A stretch of 64,000 nucleotides of DNA from Clostridium_I sp963725425 (GTDB lineage Bacteria; Bacillota; Clostridia; Clostridiales; Clostridiaceae), in the NCBI GenBank assembly GCA_963725425.1, contig CAVRYJ010000043.1, positions 1-64,000 of the forward strand, written 5' to 3'. Positions within the stretch are counted from its first letter, which is position 1, and every line of letters begins with the position of its first letter. The position numbers and the translations under genes were made by a program. Below are positions 1 to 9,978 of this stretch, piece by piece. Under the pieces are notes generated by a model, which saw only the letters and a program-made list of their open reading frames with translations, made no database searches and was not told the origin of the DNA.

Positions 1-48
1 ATTATATTATACCAGAAAAGCGGCTATTATACTAGCTTTTAGGCGATA

Positions 49-420
49 TTAAAAAATCATATTTTCAGTATTAATATTTTCTTTATGTACCTTTTTCTGA
101 TCAATTTGCAGACCCTCCAAAAGCCATTCCATTTGACGTTTTGTTATATCCCTTATTTCGCCTTGATTCTTTGGCCACTGAAATTTCATATCATCAGCAA
201 GAAATTTTGTAATCAGAATAAAGCCATTTTTATCCCAGCGTAATGCCCTAAGTGAGTTATGCCGTTTATTGCAGAACAAGAAAACACATTTTAGAGAGTA
301 AGGATCGAGTTTGAATTTCAATGAAACCAATGTAGCAAGTCCATTTTGTTGCTTACGAAAATCTGTTGCACCAAGAGCAATATAGATATGTTCAGCCTCG
401 TCGGCTATATGCTGTATCAT
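49..420 (-). CDS. tnpB: IS66 family accessory protein TnpB
   Basis: 123 aa, the usual size of IS66 TnpB (IS66 Orf2-like). The segment ALGATDFRKQQNGLATLV is a version of the family pattern in which a D-x-R motif is followed by a hydrophobic helix. The central FLFCNKRHNSLRALRWDKNG and a C-terminal segment rich in W and charged residues also match the family. TnpB is required for IS66 transposition together with TnpA and TnpC; its exact biochemical role is unsettled. The gene overlaps the end of tnpA by 4 nt (ATGA), so translation is probably coupled. It looks intact. Confidence 0.9.
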   Translation of the reverse strand: MIQHIADEAEHIYIALGATDFRKQQNGLATLVSLKFKLDPYSLKCVFLFCNKRHNSLRALRWDKNGFILITKFLADDMKFQWPKNQGEIRDITKRQMEWLLEGLQIDQKKVHKENINTENMIF

Positions 421-752
421 AGTTTCTGCAGAACTTTCATTAGTCCTGCTAAAGAAGTTTCATTGAAATTGCTTGGAACTGTTACCTGTATACTCTTGAA
501 AAATATCTGGAAATCATCCGATTTAGATGAATCGCTTATTGATTCCTCAGGATTTAAAAGGATTGGAGTTATTTCAGCAAATGCCATTTCATTATCCGAT
601 TTCTGCTTTTTGCTGATTTTATGATTCCAATAATGGAACTTACCTTTGCTAATTTCATTGTTTTTACACCATTCTGAAATGGACATTTTGCTTTTAGCTC
701 TTTCATTAATTCGCTGCTCCCATAGAAGTAGATTTTCAGTTGTGGATTTCAA
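417..752 (-). CDS. tnpA: IS66 family accessory protein TnpA
   Basis: About 111 aa. The N-terminal half (WEQRINERAKSKMSISEWCK followed by a short helix ending in FHYWNHK) is the helix-turn-helix-like region of IS66 TnpA (Orf1). The C-terminal part is acidic and less conserved. The longest frame starts at 767, but a GGGAGG ribosome binding site lies inside that extension, seven bases before a TTG at 752. I therefore prefer the TTG start. TnpA is thought to help bind the element ends. It overlaps tnpB by 4 nt. Confidence 0.85.
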   Translation of the reverse strand: MKSTTENLLLWEQRINERAKSKMSISEWCKNNEISKGKFHYWNHKISKKQKSDNEMAFAEITPILLNPEESISDSSKSDDFQIFFKSIQVTVPSNFNETSLAGLMKVLQKL

Positions 753-857
753 AATAAAACCTCCCATCGATTAATTTATTAAAGTATATCAAATGGGAGG
801 TTAATTTACATTACGGTGTTTGTTCCATCGCTTACAATAGAAAACGATATTTATTTA

Positions 858-3717
858 ATTTAAATACATCTCATGTTAAGGTTCAAGAATGGAGGAAACT
901 TTTATGATAAGAATAACAACTAAATTTAAATACATCTCATGTTAAGGTTCAAGTCTAACTAGAGATCAGGTATTGCACATTCCTAACAATTTAAATACAT
1001 CTCATGTTAAGGTTCAAGGCACAAGCAAGACAGTGGGGATGGATGTCAGTTAAATTTAAATACATCTCATGTTAAGGTTCAAGCTAAAAAACAACACTGC
1101 TAATAAAACAGTTTATGTATTTAAATACATCTCATGTTAAGGTTCAAGACAAACAGCAATTGCAACAACAACAGAGGGTGGTTATTTAAATACATCTCAT
1201 GTTAAGGTTCAAGACACGCCTATGGTTTTTATTCCATTTGGAATTATCAATTTAAATACATCTCATGTTAAGGTTCAAGGCAAATACATTTACTTCTATT
1301 GAAACTGATATTACATTTAAATACATCTCATGTTAAGGTTCAAGAGATTCATGTCCTGTACTATTAAGGTAACTAAACGTCATTTAAATACATCTCATGT
1401 TAAGGTTCAAGCTTGTAGCGGTCAATCAATAGAAATGGATTATATAAATTTAAATACATCTCATGTTAAGGTTCAAGTTTCAAGCTTTGCCCTATTAGAT
1501 GCACCAAAAGCAATTTAAATACATCTCATGTTAAGGTTCAAGAACCAAGAAGCCCTCAGGTGTTTTAGTCATATTCTTATTTAAATACATCTCATGTTAA
1601 GGTTCAAGTTTAGCATTTTTATCATGTTTTTAAGCATTTCTAACATTTAAATACATCTCATGTTAAGGTTCAAGAGGAAAAACAGAAAGACAATTCAAAA
1701 CGACTTGAGGATTTAAATACATCTCATGTTAAGGTTCAAGTCAAAATAAAGAGTATGGCAGGGTTAGGATAGCAGCATTTAAATACATCTCATGTTAAGG
1801 TTCAAGTCAATTGGCTATCATTTGATAATATGATTTTGTAAATTTAAATACATCTCATGTTAAGGTTCAAGCTAATGTGGATATTTGTACTGTTGTCTTA
1901 GCTAGTTCATTTAAATACATCTCATGTTAAGGTTCAAGTAGTAATGTAGCTATTGGTAATAGAATTCAGGTCAAATTTAAATACATCTCATGTTAAGGTT
2001 CAAGTTGTTAAGACATAAATTCCAGCGCACCTGGACTGTATTTAAATACATCTCATGTTAAGGTTCAAGTTGAGAAATTTTATCTATATTTTCAGCCTTT
2101 AAATCTATTTAAATACATCTCATGTTAAGGTTCAAGGTGCATGGTTGAGATCAATGACCTGGAGAAAATATGATTTAAATACATCTCATGTTAAGGTTCA
2201 AGCCCATGCCCTCACCTACAGTTTCCGAATATTTTTAATTTAAATACATCTCATGTTAAGGTTCAAGTTTAAAGTAGTAACTTGCTCTGTGAGTTCATCC
2301 GCCATTTAAATACATCTCATGTTAAGGTTCAAGAGTCATTGCTGTATTAACAGAAGGAAGATTTGAATCATTTAAATACATCTCATGTTAAGGTTCAAGA
2401 AGTTTTACTATCTGCACCCATTCTAATTATATAAAATTTAAATACATCTCATGTTAAGGTTCAAGTCAAGTCTTCTATTGTTTTTTCCTTACTGTTTATC
2501 ATTTAAATACATCTCATGTTAAGGTTCAAGAGAAAGTTGGGTTTTGATATAATTTTAGTTTCACAGTTATTTAAATACATCTCATGTTAAGGTTCAAGTA
2601 ATTTATTAGATAGTGGTACTACAACGGATACTGGATTTAAATACATCTCATGTTAAGGTTCAAGCCCATTTATGCTATAATGAGGTTACGACTTTTTTCA
2701 AAATTTAAATACATCTCATGTTAAGGTTCAAGATCTTGTACAACAAAACATTATAATGCTTTTAATGAATTTAAATACATCTCATGTTAAGGTTCAAGTA
2801 GTTACTATAGGTTGTGAAACTCCATCCTCCTTCATTTAAATACATCTCATGTTAAGGTTCAAGTAAACATATCAAGCTGCTAAAGGAGTGCCAGGAGGGA
2901 ATTTAAATACATCTCATGTTAAGGTTCAAGTCATGACAAATAAACTGGTTGAGATAGCTGAGAAATTTAAATACATCTCATGTTAAGGTTCAAGAAGTCA
3001 TGGGTAAAGAGATATAAATGGACCGAATTAAATTTAAATACATCTCATGTTAAGGTTCAAGCTTATAATTGATTTGAGGTGGTGTATTTGATTAAAGAAT
3101 TTAAATACATCTCATGTTAAGGTTCAAGTGTCTCTTGAAGTTTAACATCTTCCATGGCTTCATAATTTAAATACATCTCATGTTAAGGTTCAAGCTGCGT
3201 TTCATATCAACGTCATCATGCATAAATTGCGATTTAAATACATCTCATGTTAAGGTTCAAGATATTGGTATTCGCTTTGTTGGTGTATCGTTATAACATT
3301 TAAATACATCTCATGTTAAGGTTCAAGTAGTACTGCCTTTCCTATGGTGTTTACTTGTTTTAATTTAAATACATCTCATGTTAAGGTTCAAGATTAAGTG
3401 TTGGCTTAGTATCCGTAGATAATCCCATTTAAATACATCTCATGTTAAGGTTCAAGCCGAATAATGGAAAATGAAAAAGCAATTGCAATCAATTTAAATA
3501 CATCTCATGTTAAGGTTCAAGCCAACGTTACCAGATGGGGTTGTATCTCAAATATATTTAAATACATCTCATGTTAAGGTTCAAGCAAAGACATATTGGA
3601 AAGTAGTTTAGGCTACAGCATATTTAAATACATCTCATGTTAAGGTTCAAGAGTTTGCATGGCAGAACCTAAAGTACCATTATGCGGATTTAAATACATC
3701 TCATGTTAAGGTTCAAG
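858..3717 (-). CRISPR. Type I-B CRISPR array, 44 repeats and 43 spacers
   Basis: I counted 44 copies of a 30-nt repeat (first 858-887, last 3688-3717) separated by spacers of about 34-38 nt. The copies I read appear identical, including the two outermost. The transcribed strand is inferred to be minus: there the repeat begins CTTGAACC and ends ATTTAAAT, the 3' end typical of clostridial I-B repeats and the source of the 8-nt crRNA 5' handle. cas2 and the leader then lie upstream. The leader-distal repeat at 858 is not degenerate, and an IS66 end begins 22 nt beyond it. Confidence 0.98.
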
Positions 3718-3897
3718 TACGACAAATTGGTGCTTTAAGAAAGCCATAAGTCACGTAAATGGCTATTTTACTAGTGTTTGTTGCTTTTTTACCAACCTAT
3801 GGCACTACCTTTATATAATTCTATACGATGTATTCAAAAACCTTTATTATTACCACTCTTACGTTTTATTATCTTTATGGCGGTTGGTAAATTTTCA
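3718..3897 (-). promoter_or_regulatory. CRISPR leader with likely pre-crRNA promoter
   Basis: AT-rich non-coding stretch between the cas2 stop and the first repeat. On the minus strand, TTGAAT (3832-3837) and TATAAA (3810-3815) are 16 nt apart, a plausible promoter firing into the array. Two inverted repeats stand out. A 9-nt pair TTACCAACC/GGTTGGTAA lies at 3789-3797 and 3882-3890. AGCCAT/ATGGCT lies close to the first repeat (about 3742-3764). Such dyads could be integration-host or Cas1-Cas2 recognition sites; that role is inference. Confidence 0.7.
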
Positions 3898-4185
3898 TTA
3901 TAAAATTAAAGCTTCACAGTCTTCAATATTCACTCCAATTGTTTCTTCATCAAAGCTCTGTTCATTAAGCATTTTTATAATGCTAATAAAATCTTCATTT
4001 TCATTAATTACCTTTTTTAAATCTGACCTTAATTTTATTAAATTTGCTGGTGTAATGATACCTCTAAATATAGATTTTTGATGGTGTTTAAAATATTTTT
4101 TACATACCTTAAAAACTTTATTTACACGTTTTTCTTTTATATCATAAAAAACAAAGGCATAATTATAATTCATGTTTTTTGCCAT
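3898..4185 (-). CDS. cas2: CRISPR-associated protein Cas2
   Basis: 95 aa, the normal Cas2 size. The N-terminal beta strand YAFVFYDI carries the conserved Asp of the ferredoxin-like fold, followed by a basic helix (KVFKVCKKYFKHHQ) and FRGIITPANLIKL, as in I-B Cas2 proteins. Cas2 forms the structural core of the Cas1-Cas2 integrase that inserts new spacers at the leader end. The ATG lies 2 nt after the cas1 stop, with AAGGAG about 10 nt upstream inside cas1, so the genes are co-translated. A second ATG at codon 5 is a possible alternative start. Confidence 0.93.
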   Translation of the reverse strand: MAKNMNYNYAFVFYDIKEKRVNKVFKVCKKYFKHHQKSIFRGIITPANLIKLRSDLKKVINENEDFISIIKMLNEQSFDEETIGVNIEDCEALIL

Positions 4186-4186
4186 A

Positions 4187-5188
4187 CTACTTCATCTCCT
4201 TAATACTAAAAGGCTTAAATTCTTTGCCTTCCAATAAAAATTTAATCAATTTGTATCCATCTAATTTTATTGCTGTTTCATAACTAACTTTACGTTTTAA
4301 TATTGGATGATCAAAGACAGCACTAAATCTTTCTTCAATTGCTTGGATGAAAATTTTCTTACCTGCTTCATTCAAAAGACAATAATTCAATTTTTTATCA
4401 AAATGTTTGGGCACCTGGATTCTTCTATTATTAACCAATTCAAATATGCATTTATAAACAATAACAGGCTTAAATACCTCTGATAAGTCCAAGCTTAACG
4501 AGAATCTCCTCTCACTTGGCTCATGTAAAAAACTAATAGTCTGATTTAAATGCGTGTTATATATTTGAGATACAGTTTTGGCATAAAGAATCGAATTTCC
4601 AAAAGAAATTAGAGCATTTATTGGGTTATTAGGTGGCCTCTTTACTCTTTTATTCATTATAAAATCTTCTGGAAGAAAATATTTAAAGCTTTCATAAAAT
4701 CTCATCCAAATTTGGCCTTCTATAAATAGAATCTGTTTTATATCTAAATCTTTGCCTAAAAATTTGGGAACTTCTTTTTTTATCCAATCCAATGTTTCCT
4801 TTAATTCTTTCTTATCATGTTTGTAATAGTGATATAAAACTTCATATATGTTATCAGCTATTCCCTGAACGAAGGCCTTCGCTATTTCTAATCTATTTTC
4901 CATATATGCCTTAGCTTGTTTTATAATTAAGTTTCCACTAACTAATTGCTCTTTTGGATAAAAACTACCACTATATTTTCCATAATAATTAAATATGTGA
5001 ATAGTAATCCCTACTCTTGCCACAAAATCTAAAAACTTTGTATTCATACTAATTTCGCTTAAACAATATAATTCTTTTGTGGATTCAATAGGTATATAAT
5101 TATTACCCTTTGCATTTTTAAACATGATAGAGTTATCTTTTCTACTCAGCTCACCCATAGTCATAATATATCTAGTATATTTACTCAT
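4187..5188 (-). CDS. cas1: CRISPR-associated endonuclease/integrase Cas1
   Basis: 333 aa, the usual length of type I-B Cas1. The N-terminal beta domain starts YIMTMGELSRKDNS. The alpha-helical catalytic domain shows the expected metal ligands: a Glu in IEGQIWMRFYESF, a His in SFLHEPSERRFSL, and acidic residues in SLDLSEVFKPVIV. Cas1 catalyses spacer integration together with Cas2 and, in I-B systems, Cas4, which trims prespacers and reads the PAM. It lies between cas4 and cas2 in the adaptation block and appears intact. Confidence 0.96.
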   Translation of the reverse strand: MSKYTRYIMTMGELSRKDNSIMFKNAKGNNYIPIESTKELYCLSEISMNTKFLDFVARVGITIHIFNYYGKYSGSFYPKEQLVSGNLIIKQAKAYMENRLEIAKAFVQGIADNIYEVLYHYYKHDKKELKETLDWIKKEVPKFLGKDLDIKQILFIEGQIWMRFYESFKYFLPEDFIMNKRVKRPPNNPINALISFGNSILYAKTVSQIYNTHLNQTISFLHEPSERRFSLSLDLSEVFKPVIVYKCIFELVNNRRIQVPKHFDKKLNYCLLNEAGKKIFIQAIEERFSAVFDHPILKRKVSYETAIKLDGYKLIKFLLEGKEFKPFSIKEMK

Positions 5189-5209
5189 AACAATCCCTCC
5201 ATAGCAATA

Positions 5210-5704
5210 CTAAATAAAACAATATTCATAAAAAGCACATTTCTTACATTTTGGTTTGAATTCTAATTGTGGAGGCTCACAGGTTGTGATAAAACTTTCG
5301 ATTTCATCAATCAAAACTTCTAGCTGTTGCTCATACTCTTTAGTTAATTCTACTAAAACAATTTTCCTGTCTTGTTTATTTTTTTCTAGATATTCTATCT
5401 TGCCGACCTTTTCCACACCTTTATCTCTTAAAATTTTAAGATAGAGTAAGGTTTGCCATTTAGTAGCTTCCGTATCTGCATCAGATTTTTTCATTTCCAC
5501 TAAATAATCTTCAGTTAGCTTATCTATTCTCACATTATCAATAGCTATTTCTGTATTTTTCTTACCTTCATTTTTTAATTCATGAAGAATTTTTCCAATT
5601 CTAACATCCTCGCTGTTATCCTCTAAGTTAATCCTATTACCAAGTAACCAACACTGGCGCCTACAATGAAAATAATAATTAATTAAGGTTCCTGTGATTT
5701 TCAT
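5210..5704 (-). CDS. cas4: CRISPR-associated exonuclease Cas4
   Basis: 164 aa. Four cysteines for a 4Fe-4S cluster are visible: two near the N-terminus (FHCRRQCWLL) and two or more near the C-terminus (CKKCAFYEYC). Between them are RecB-nuclease motifs: GKILHELK (His), a central Asp (VRIDKL), VEMKKS (E-x-K), and a downstream Gln-Tyr helix (WQTLLYLKIL). Cas4 processes prespacer ends and selects PAM-flanked DNA for Cas1-Cas2. It starts about 10 nt after the cas3 stop with an AGAGGTGA-type ribosome site. Confidence 0.94.
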   Translation of the reverse strand: MKITGTLINYYFHCRRQCWLLGNRINLEDNSEDVRIGKILHELKNEGKKNTEIAIDNVRIDKLTEDYLVEMKKSDADTEATKWQTLLYLKILRDKGVEKVGKIEYLEKNKQDRKIVLVELTKEYEQQLEVLIDEIESFITTCEPPQLEFKPKCKKCAFYEYCFI

Positions 5705-5714
5705 AATTCACCTC

Positions 5715-8294
5715 TTAATATCCTATAATCTCAGTTTTTTCATTATCATTAAATAGTTCCCTATCAAATTTGCCATCTGTAAAATATTTTTCTCCATCAT
5801 CTATATAATAAATATTACCGAGTATATCATTATAGGAAACATTCATTCTATTTACCTTATAAGTAAAATAATCTAACTTTTCTAATATTCTTGAAAGTCG
5901 TACCCGTTTTTCTCCATACTCTAAAGCTGTATCCTGCAAAATATATGTATACTCATCCCAAACTTCTGAGCCACGTACTATTACCCCCTTATCATCTTCA
6001 ATATCTCTATTAAAGAATACTCGATACTCTTTAATATCATCATCAATTAATCTCATACGCTTAGATATTTCCCTATATTCAAGTTTAGAAACTACCTTTT
6101 CTTTAAAATCTTCTATATTATTAGAATTTTCTCGTCTTTTATCACGTTCCAAATTACCCATGACAATTGTATAGAATTTTTCAAAATCTTTTAACTTTAA
6201 AATCTCCCTTATTGCTAATGTACTCAAAGTGATTTCTTTATCCTTTCTACGATCTCCCTTGTAAACAGAGCTTGCATCGTCCAAGTTAAAGAAATATACT
6301 ATTGATCCTTTCTTCTTACATGAACGATTAATTCTTCCCAAAAACTGCTCCTCGGCATCTAAAATAGATATATTTTTAAAACCAATGTCCATGTCAATAT
6401 CCACACCTGCTTCAATTACTTGGGTTGCAACAAGTATAATGTTTTTCTCGGCTTTTACTTTGCATATAATCTTATTTCTATCTATTTTATTATCATCACC
6501 AGTTATTAACATTATCTTTTTACCTAAAACATTAAGTTCTCCAATTTTGTTTAAATCCTTAAAGAATGATAGTGCCGTTTTTTTCTTTATAAACTCAATT
6601 AATATATTTTTACCTTCAATTTGTGAACAATCCACTACTTTATTTATAAGAGTTTTTCTTATCTCGCCTTTTTCATCTAATAATGAAAAATCCAAACTAA
6701 CTCGATCTTTAAATAATGGGTTAGAAAAATATTTTTCTCTATGTTCAATTAAATTAACAAATTTGCTTTCTGTATCTAAAAGTTTTTCAAGTTTTGGCAA
6801 AGTTGCTGACATTATGATAAGCTTTATGTTCAAAAGCTCGCAATATCCTTTCAAAAATATTATTATTTCTTTCCAAATACTATTTCTATAACTTTGTATT
6901 TCATCCAATATTACTACGCTATTGGCAATATGAGTTATAGGAAAAACTTCTTCCCTACTATTACCAAAGAGATAATTAAAAAAATTAACATGACTAGTCA
7001 GCACTACAGGATAGTGCAAAAACTGTCTGTCTAGAATTGCCTTATTATAATCAATTTTCTTCGTGAAACCCTTACTTTCTACTTTTTCATTATCCTCCTC
7101 AATATCCTCAACTTGAATAGGAGTTACTGAATTAATTACAGCAATTTCTCTTTTGATTTTTATATTATCATCAAAGATATCATCTAAAGATTTTTTTGTT
7201 TGCTCAATTAGCGTGTTAAATGGAAATACATAAAATACCTTATTTATATTTTTATTGTTTTCTAAAAGCTTAAACGCTAGATTTATTGAGGTATTTGTCT
7301 TTCCACTACCCGTTGGCGCCTCTAAGTAAAATATATTCTCATCTTTGTGATTCATAAGCTCTTCTTCAGATTCTATAAACAGTTGCGTCCTTATCTCATT
7401 TATGTCACCTTCAGAAAATGGATTTATTATTTTACCATTTAAATAATCCTTATAAGCTTCAGTGCTTTTGTATATGTCCCCATTTTTAAAAATATTGTAG
7501 TAATTATCTATGTTGTTTATAGTGCCAAAGTTTTCAGTACCATTTCCACTTTGAAATTGTGAAGTAGAATAAAAATCTCCTGAAACTAACAATGAAAATA
7601 CAAATTTTGTGTAAATGTATACATCAATAGATTTCCAGCGTTCTTCACTTTCGAAATTATTAATTGTACTTTCCAAACAATCCATATAATCATTTATATC
7701 CGCTGGATTTATACTCAAGCTAACTTTATAATCCTTATATGAATCGACATGTTTTATATAATCGTTAAACCCATCAATAAATTTATTTTTAAACTCTATA
7801 AAATTTCCTAAGATTCCATGATGTTTTGAGATTAAATAACTATTTAGAAGTAAAAAGGTTAAGAGAATGGACTGATCGCCACTCTCCTTAATATTAATAA
7901 TTTTCTTAAAATAATAATCAAAATATATGCATGCAGATAACATTGAGTGTTTTGAATCAAATCCAGAAATATCTTTATATTTTTCATTTTTCATTTTCCT
8001 AGTTTGAAAGTTAGAATTTATTTTCCCTATGTCATGCATATATATTGTGTTACATAAAAGTTCTTTCCAAAATATCTTACCATCTTCACTGAACCCAGTA
8101 AGTAAATGCACTTCTATGTTCTTAAATACATTATCTAAGTTTTTTTCCTTACATATATTCAAAAAATATTTGTAAGCCAAGTTCATGTGGTCAATTAACT
8201 TTTCTTTGCTTCCGACTTTAACATGAGCATAAATATTATCTAAATTACCTACTTGTTCTTTAATATTAAATAATTTTATATTATCAAAATACAT
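5715..8294 (-). CDS. cas3: CRISPR-associated helicase-nuclease Cas3 (HD + DExH)
   Basis: 859 aa, a full-length fused Cas3. The N-terminal HD nuclease has the His-Asp pair in YMHDIGKIN plus further His residues in SKHSML and ISKHHG. The SF2 helicase follows: Walker A APTGSGKTNTS, box II LDEIQSYR (DEIQ in place of DEAH), a SAT-type motif MSATLPKL, and the C-terminal QFLGRINRS arginine motif. After Cascade opens a target, Cas3 is recruited, nicks and degrades the displaced strand. No frameshift is seen, so the destruction arm looks functional. Confidence 0.97.
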   Translation of the reverse strand: MYFDNIKLFNIKEQVGNLDNIYAHVKVGSKEKLIDHMNLAYKYFLNICKEKNLDNVFKNIEVHLLTGFSEDGKIFWKELLCNTIYMHDIGKINSNFQTRKMKNEKYKDISGFDSKHSMLSACIYFDYYFKKIINIKESGDQSILLTFLLLNSYLISKHHGILGNFIEFKNKFIDGFNDYIKHVDSYKDYKVSLSINPADINDYMDCLESTINNFESEERWKSIDVYIYTKFVFSLLVSGDFYSTSQFQSGNGTENFGTINNIDNYYNIFKNGDIYKSTEAYKDYLNGKIINPFSEGDINEIRTQLFIESEEELMNHKDENIFYLEAPTGSGKTNTSINLAFKLLENNKNINKVFYVFPFNTLIEQTKKSLDDIFDDNIKIKREIAVINSVTPIQVEDIEEDNEKVESKGFTKKIDYNKAILDRQFLHYPVVLTSHVNFFNYLFGNSREEVFPITHIANSVVILDEIQSYRNSIWKEIIIFLKGYCELLNIKLIIMSATLPKLEKLLDTESKFVNLIEHREKYFSNPLFKDRVSLDFSLLDEKGEIRKTLINKVVDCSQIEGKNILIEFIKKKTALSFFKDLNKIGELNVLGKKIMLITGDDNKIDRNKIICKVKAEKNIILVATQVIEAGVDIDMDIGFKNISILDAEEQFLGRINRSCKKKGSIVYFFNLDDASSVYKGDRRKDKEITLSTLAIREILKLKDFEKFYTIVMGNLERDKRRENSNNIEDFKEKVVSKLEYREISKRMRLIDDDIKEYRVFFNRDIEDDKGVIVRGSEVWDEYTYILQDTALEYGEKRVRLSRILEKLDYFTYKVNRMNVSYNDILGNIYYIDDGEKYFTDGKFDRELFNDNEKTEIIGY

Positions 8295-8302
8295 CTCGTC
8301 AC

Positions 8303-9046
8303 CTAAAAGAAAAACAATGTTTTTTCAGAGTCAGCAAATAATTTACAACTCTCTTTGGGTTGCACTTTCATGTTTGTAAAAATAAATGGAACTGTTATAT
8401 ATTGATTTTCTTGACTTTCAAGTGCTATTGGTAATCGTTCTTCATATTTCCACATATCTTCATGCTTAAAACCTAAATCAAAAACATTTTTCTTCTCCTT
8501 TATAAATTCAAAATATTCTTTAATAAATAAACTACTTACCTTTTCAGAACTAGTGACTTTTTTAATATCCACAAGTTGTGAATTTGTAATATTTGCATAA
8601 TGATCATTTTTGCCCAAATATGGCATATAAACAAATTTATTTTTCAAGAAACTTTCAGTTATTTTATCTAAATTTTTATTATCATCTATCAATATATATA
8701 CATCCCATATTGGTTTTTCTAACCACTGCTCTTTAACAATTAGATTTCCACCCTGTTCTTGTGATGCATATCCTACAGAATTATTAAACACTTGAACCTT
8801 TTTAGTAATATATCCTCTCTCATTTCTAGGTACTATAGAAATATTTAGACTATTTAATTCACTATAAAATTTTGGAAACTCCTGTCCTTCTTGAAAATTA
8901 TATCCTGCAAGTCCAATGGCAGCTCCTATTAAACCTAATATTGCCACCTTGTGAATATTTCCATAGGTAAAATATAAGTATGTATTTACATCAGGTTTTT
9001 TAAAGAAGGCCGTCTCGCCAGATAAAGTAAATTTTAAAGCCTTCAT
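8303..9046 (-). CDS. cas5: Cascade subunit Cas5 (type I-B)
   Basis: 247 aa RAMP protein. The start MKALKFTLSGETAFFKKPDV and the glycine segment ILGLIGAAIGLAG resemble the Cas5h N-terminal RRM and its glycine-rich region. In Cascade, Cas5 caps the 5' handle of the crRNA and contacts Cas8. It lies 2 nt downstream of cas7 and 8 nt upstream of cas3, consistent with one operon. No defects are seen. Confidence 0.92.
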   Translation of the reverse strand: MKALKFTLSGETAFFKKPDVNTYLYFTYGNIHKVAILGLIGAAIGLAGYNFQEGQEFPKFYSELNSLNISIVPRNERGYITKKVQVFNNSVGYASQEQGGNLIVKEQWLEKPIWDVYILIDDNKNLDKITESFLKNKFVYMPYLGKNDHYANITNSQLVDIKKVTSSEKVSSLFIKEYFEFIKEKKNVFDLGFKHEDMWKYEERLPIALESQENQYITVPFIFTNMKVQPKESCKLFADSEKTLFFF

Positions 9047-9048
9047 TT

Positions 9049-9978
9049 CTATACCTCTTCCCTGGTAAATATGTTAAAGTATTTAGCTTTATTTATATTC
9101 CCTTCTAGTTTAGTTTTATAAGGATTATAGTAAATTTCAATATTTAATATTCTATCAGATAGCTTATTTAAAAGTTCTTCAAACTTCAAATATATAAAAT
9201 CCTGTCCATTCATTTTACTAAACACAATATATTGAGCTAAATCCGGCAAATATAAATCACTTTCAGTTTCCACAAAAATAGCAAATTCATTTTCACAGCC
9301 TATCTTTGCGTTTGTATTAAATGCAGTAGCAGAAACTAGTGCAACATCTTTAAACTTTTTATAATCGTCTTCTGTATATCCTTCTGTAGCTCCCATTTCA
9401 ATGTAGTTTTTATATGCCAATGTGTTTATTACAAAGGGATAAAAATAATGTGCTTCACTGCTTACTATCTTAGTACCTAATGTTGAAGAATCTGCATCAT
9501 CTTTTGTTCCATCTCTAAATGGTGATAAAATTTGTTGTTCTTCTACAGTTGTGTCTTCATATTTATTAAAACCTTGACCAATTTGAACAGCTCCAGTTAT
9601 AGAAATATTATTACCTGCTTCAGCAAAAGTTGCACCAAAATTTTTTACATCAATAGCATTAAATAAATTTTTCATTACTTTATTACTGTCTTTCTCTTTT
9701 TGTAAATCCTCAACATTGAAAATTTCTTCATATCTTTCTTTCAATGATTTTGGTTTTATTTTTATTTCATCTTTTTTTTCTTCAGTTTTCAATGATTTTA
9801 TATATAATACACTTTCACCTTTGTTCTCCCACATTTTTTTCATAGGATATTTTAATGCCTTATCACTACCATATATCTCACCAGTTGATATTGACTTGGG
9901 TTGTCCACTAAAATCTGCATTCCAATTAGCCATTATTGATTTTATTCCTATAACACCATAAACTCTATTCTCCATCAT
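9049..9978 (-). CDS. cas7: Cascade backbone subunit Cas7 (Csh2 family)
   Basis: About 309 aa. MENRVYGVIGIKSIMANWNA followed by FSGQPKSI is the expected N-terminus of Csh2-type Cas7, and the middle FGATFAEAG and ISITGAVQIGQGFN are hallmark segments. Several Cas7 copies form the filament along the crRNA spacer. The frame is open further upstream, but AGGAGG at 9985-9990 sits six bases before the ATG at 9976-9978, so I start there. The start overlaps the ancestral end of cas8b (stop at 9965-9967), which implies translational coupling. Confidence 0.94.
   Translation of the reverse strand: MMENRVYGVIGIKSIMANWNADFSGQPKSISTGEIYGSDKALKYPMKKMWENKGESVLYIKSLKTEEKKDEIKIKPKSLKERYEEIFNVEDLQKEKDSNKVMKNLFNAIDVKNFGATFAEAGNNISITGAVQIGQGFNKYEDTTVEEQQILSPFRDGTKDDADSSTLGTKIVSSEAHYFYPFVINTLAYKNYIEMGATEGYTEDDYKKFKDVALVSATAFNTNAKIGCENEFAIFVETESDLYLPDLAQYIVFSKMNGQDFIYLKFEELLNKLSDRILNIEIYYNPYKTKLEGNINKAKYFNIFTREEV

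Larger units (their letters stand above)
1..835 (-). mobile_element. IS66-family insertion sequence, one end (tnpA, tnpB visible)
   Basis: Two overlapping accessory genes of IS66 elements (tnpA, tnpB) lie on the minus strand. The outer end reads GTAAGCG on the minus strand (829-835), which matches the terminal inverted-repeat start known for IS66 elements. The large tnpC transposase gene is expected left of base 1, so the element is cut by the window. Only 22 nt separate the IS end from the last CRISPR repeat at 858, so the element probably landed inside a spacer or the array trailer. Confidence 0.85.

Noticed and set aside
1330..1518. Open reading frame of 62 codons inside the CRISPR array
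   Set aside because: It is built from repeat and spacer sequence and has no ribosome site.
6385..6891. Plus-strand ORF of 168 codons antisense to cas3
   Set aside because: Shadow of the cas3 coding frame with hydrophobic low-complexity product and no ribosome site.
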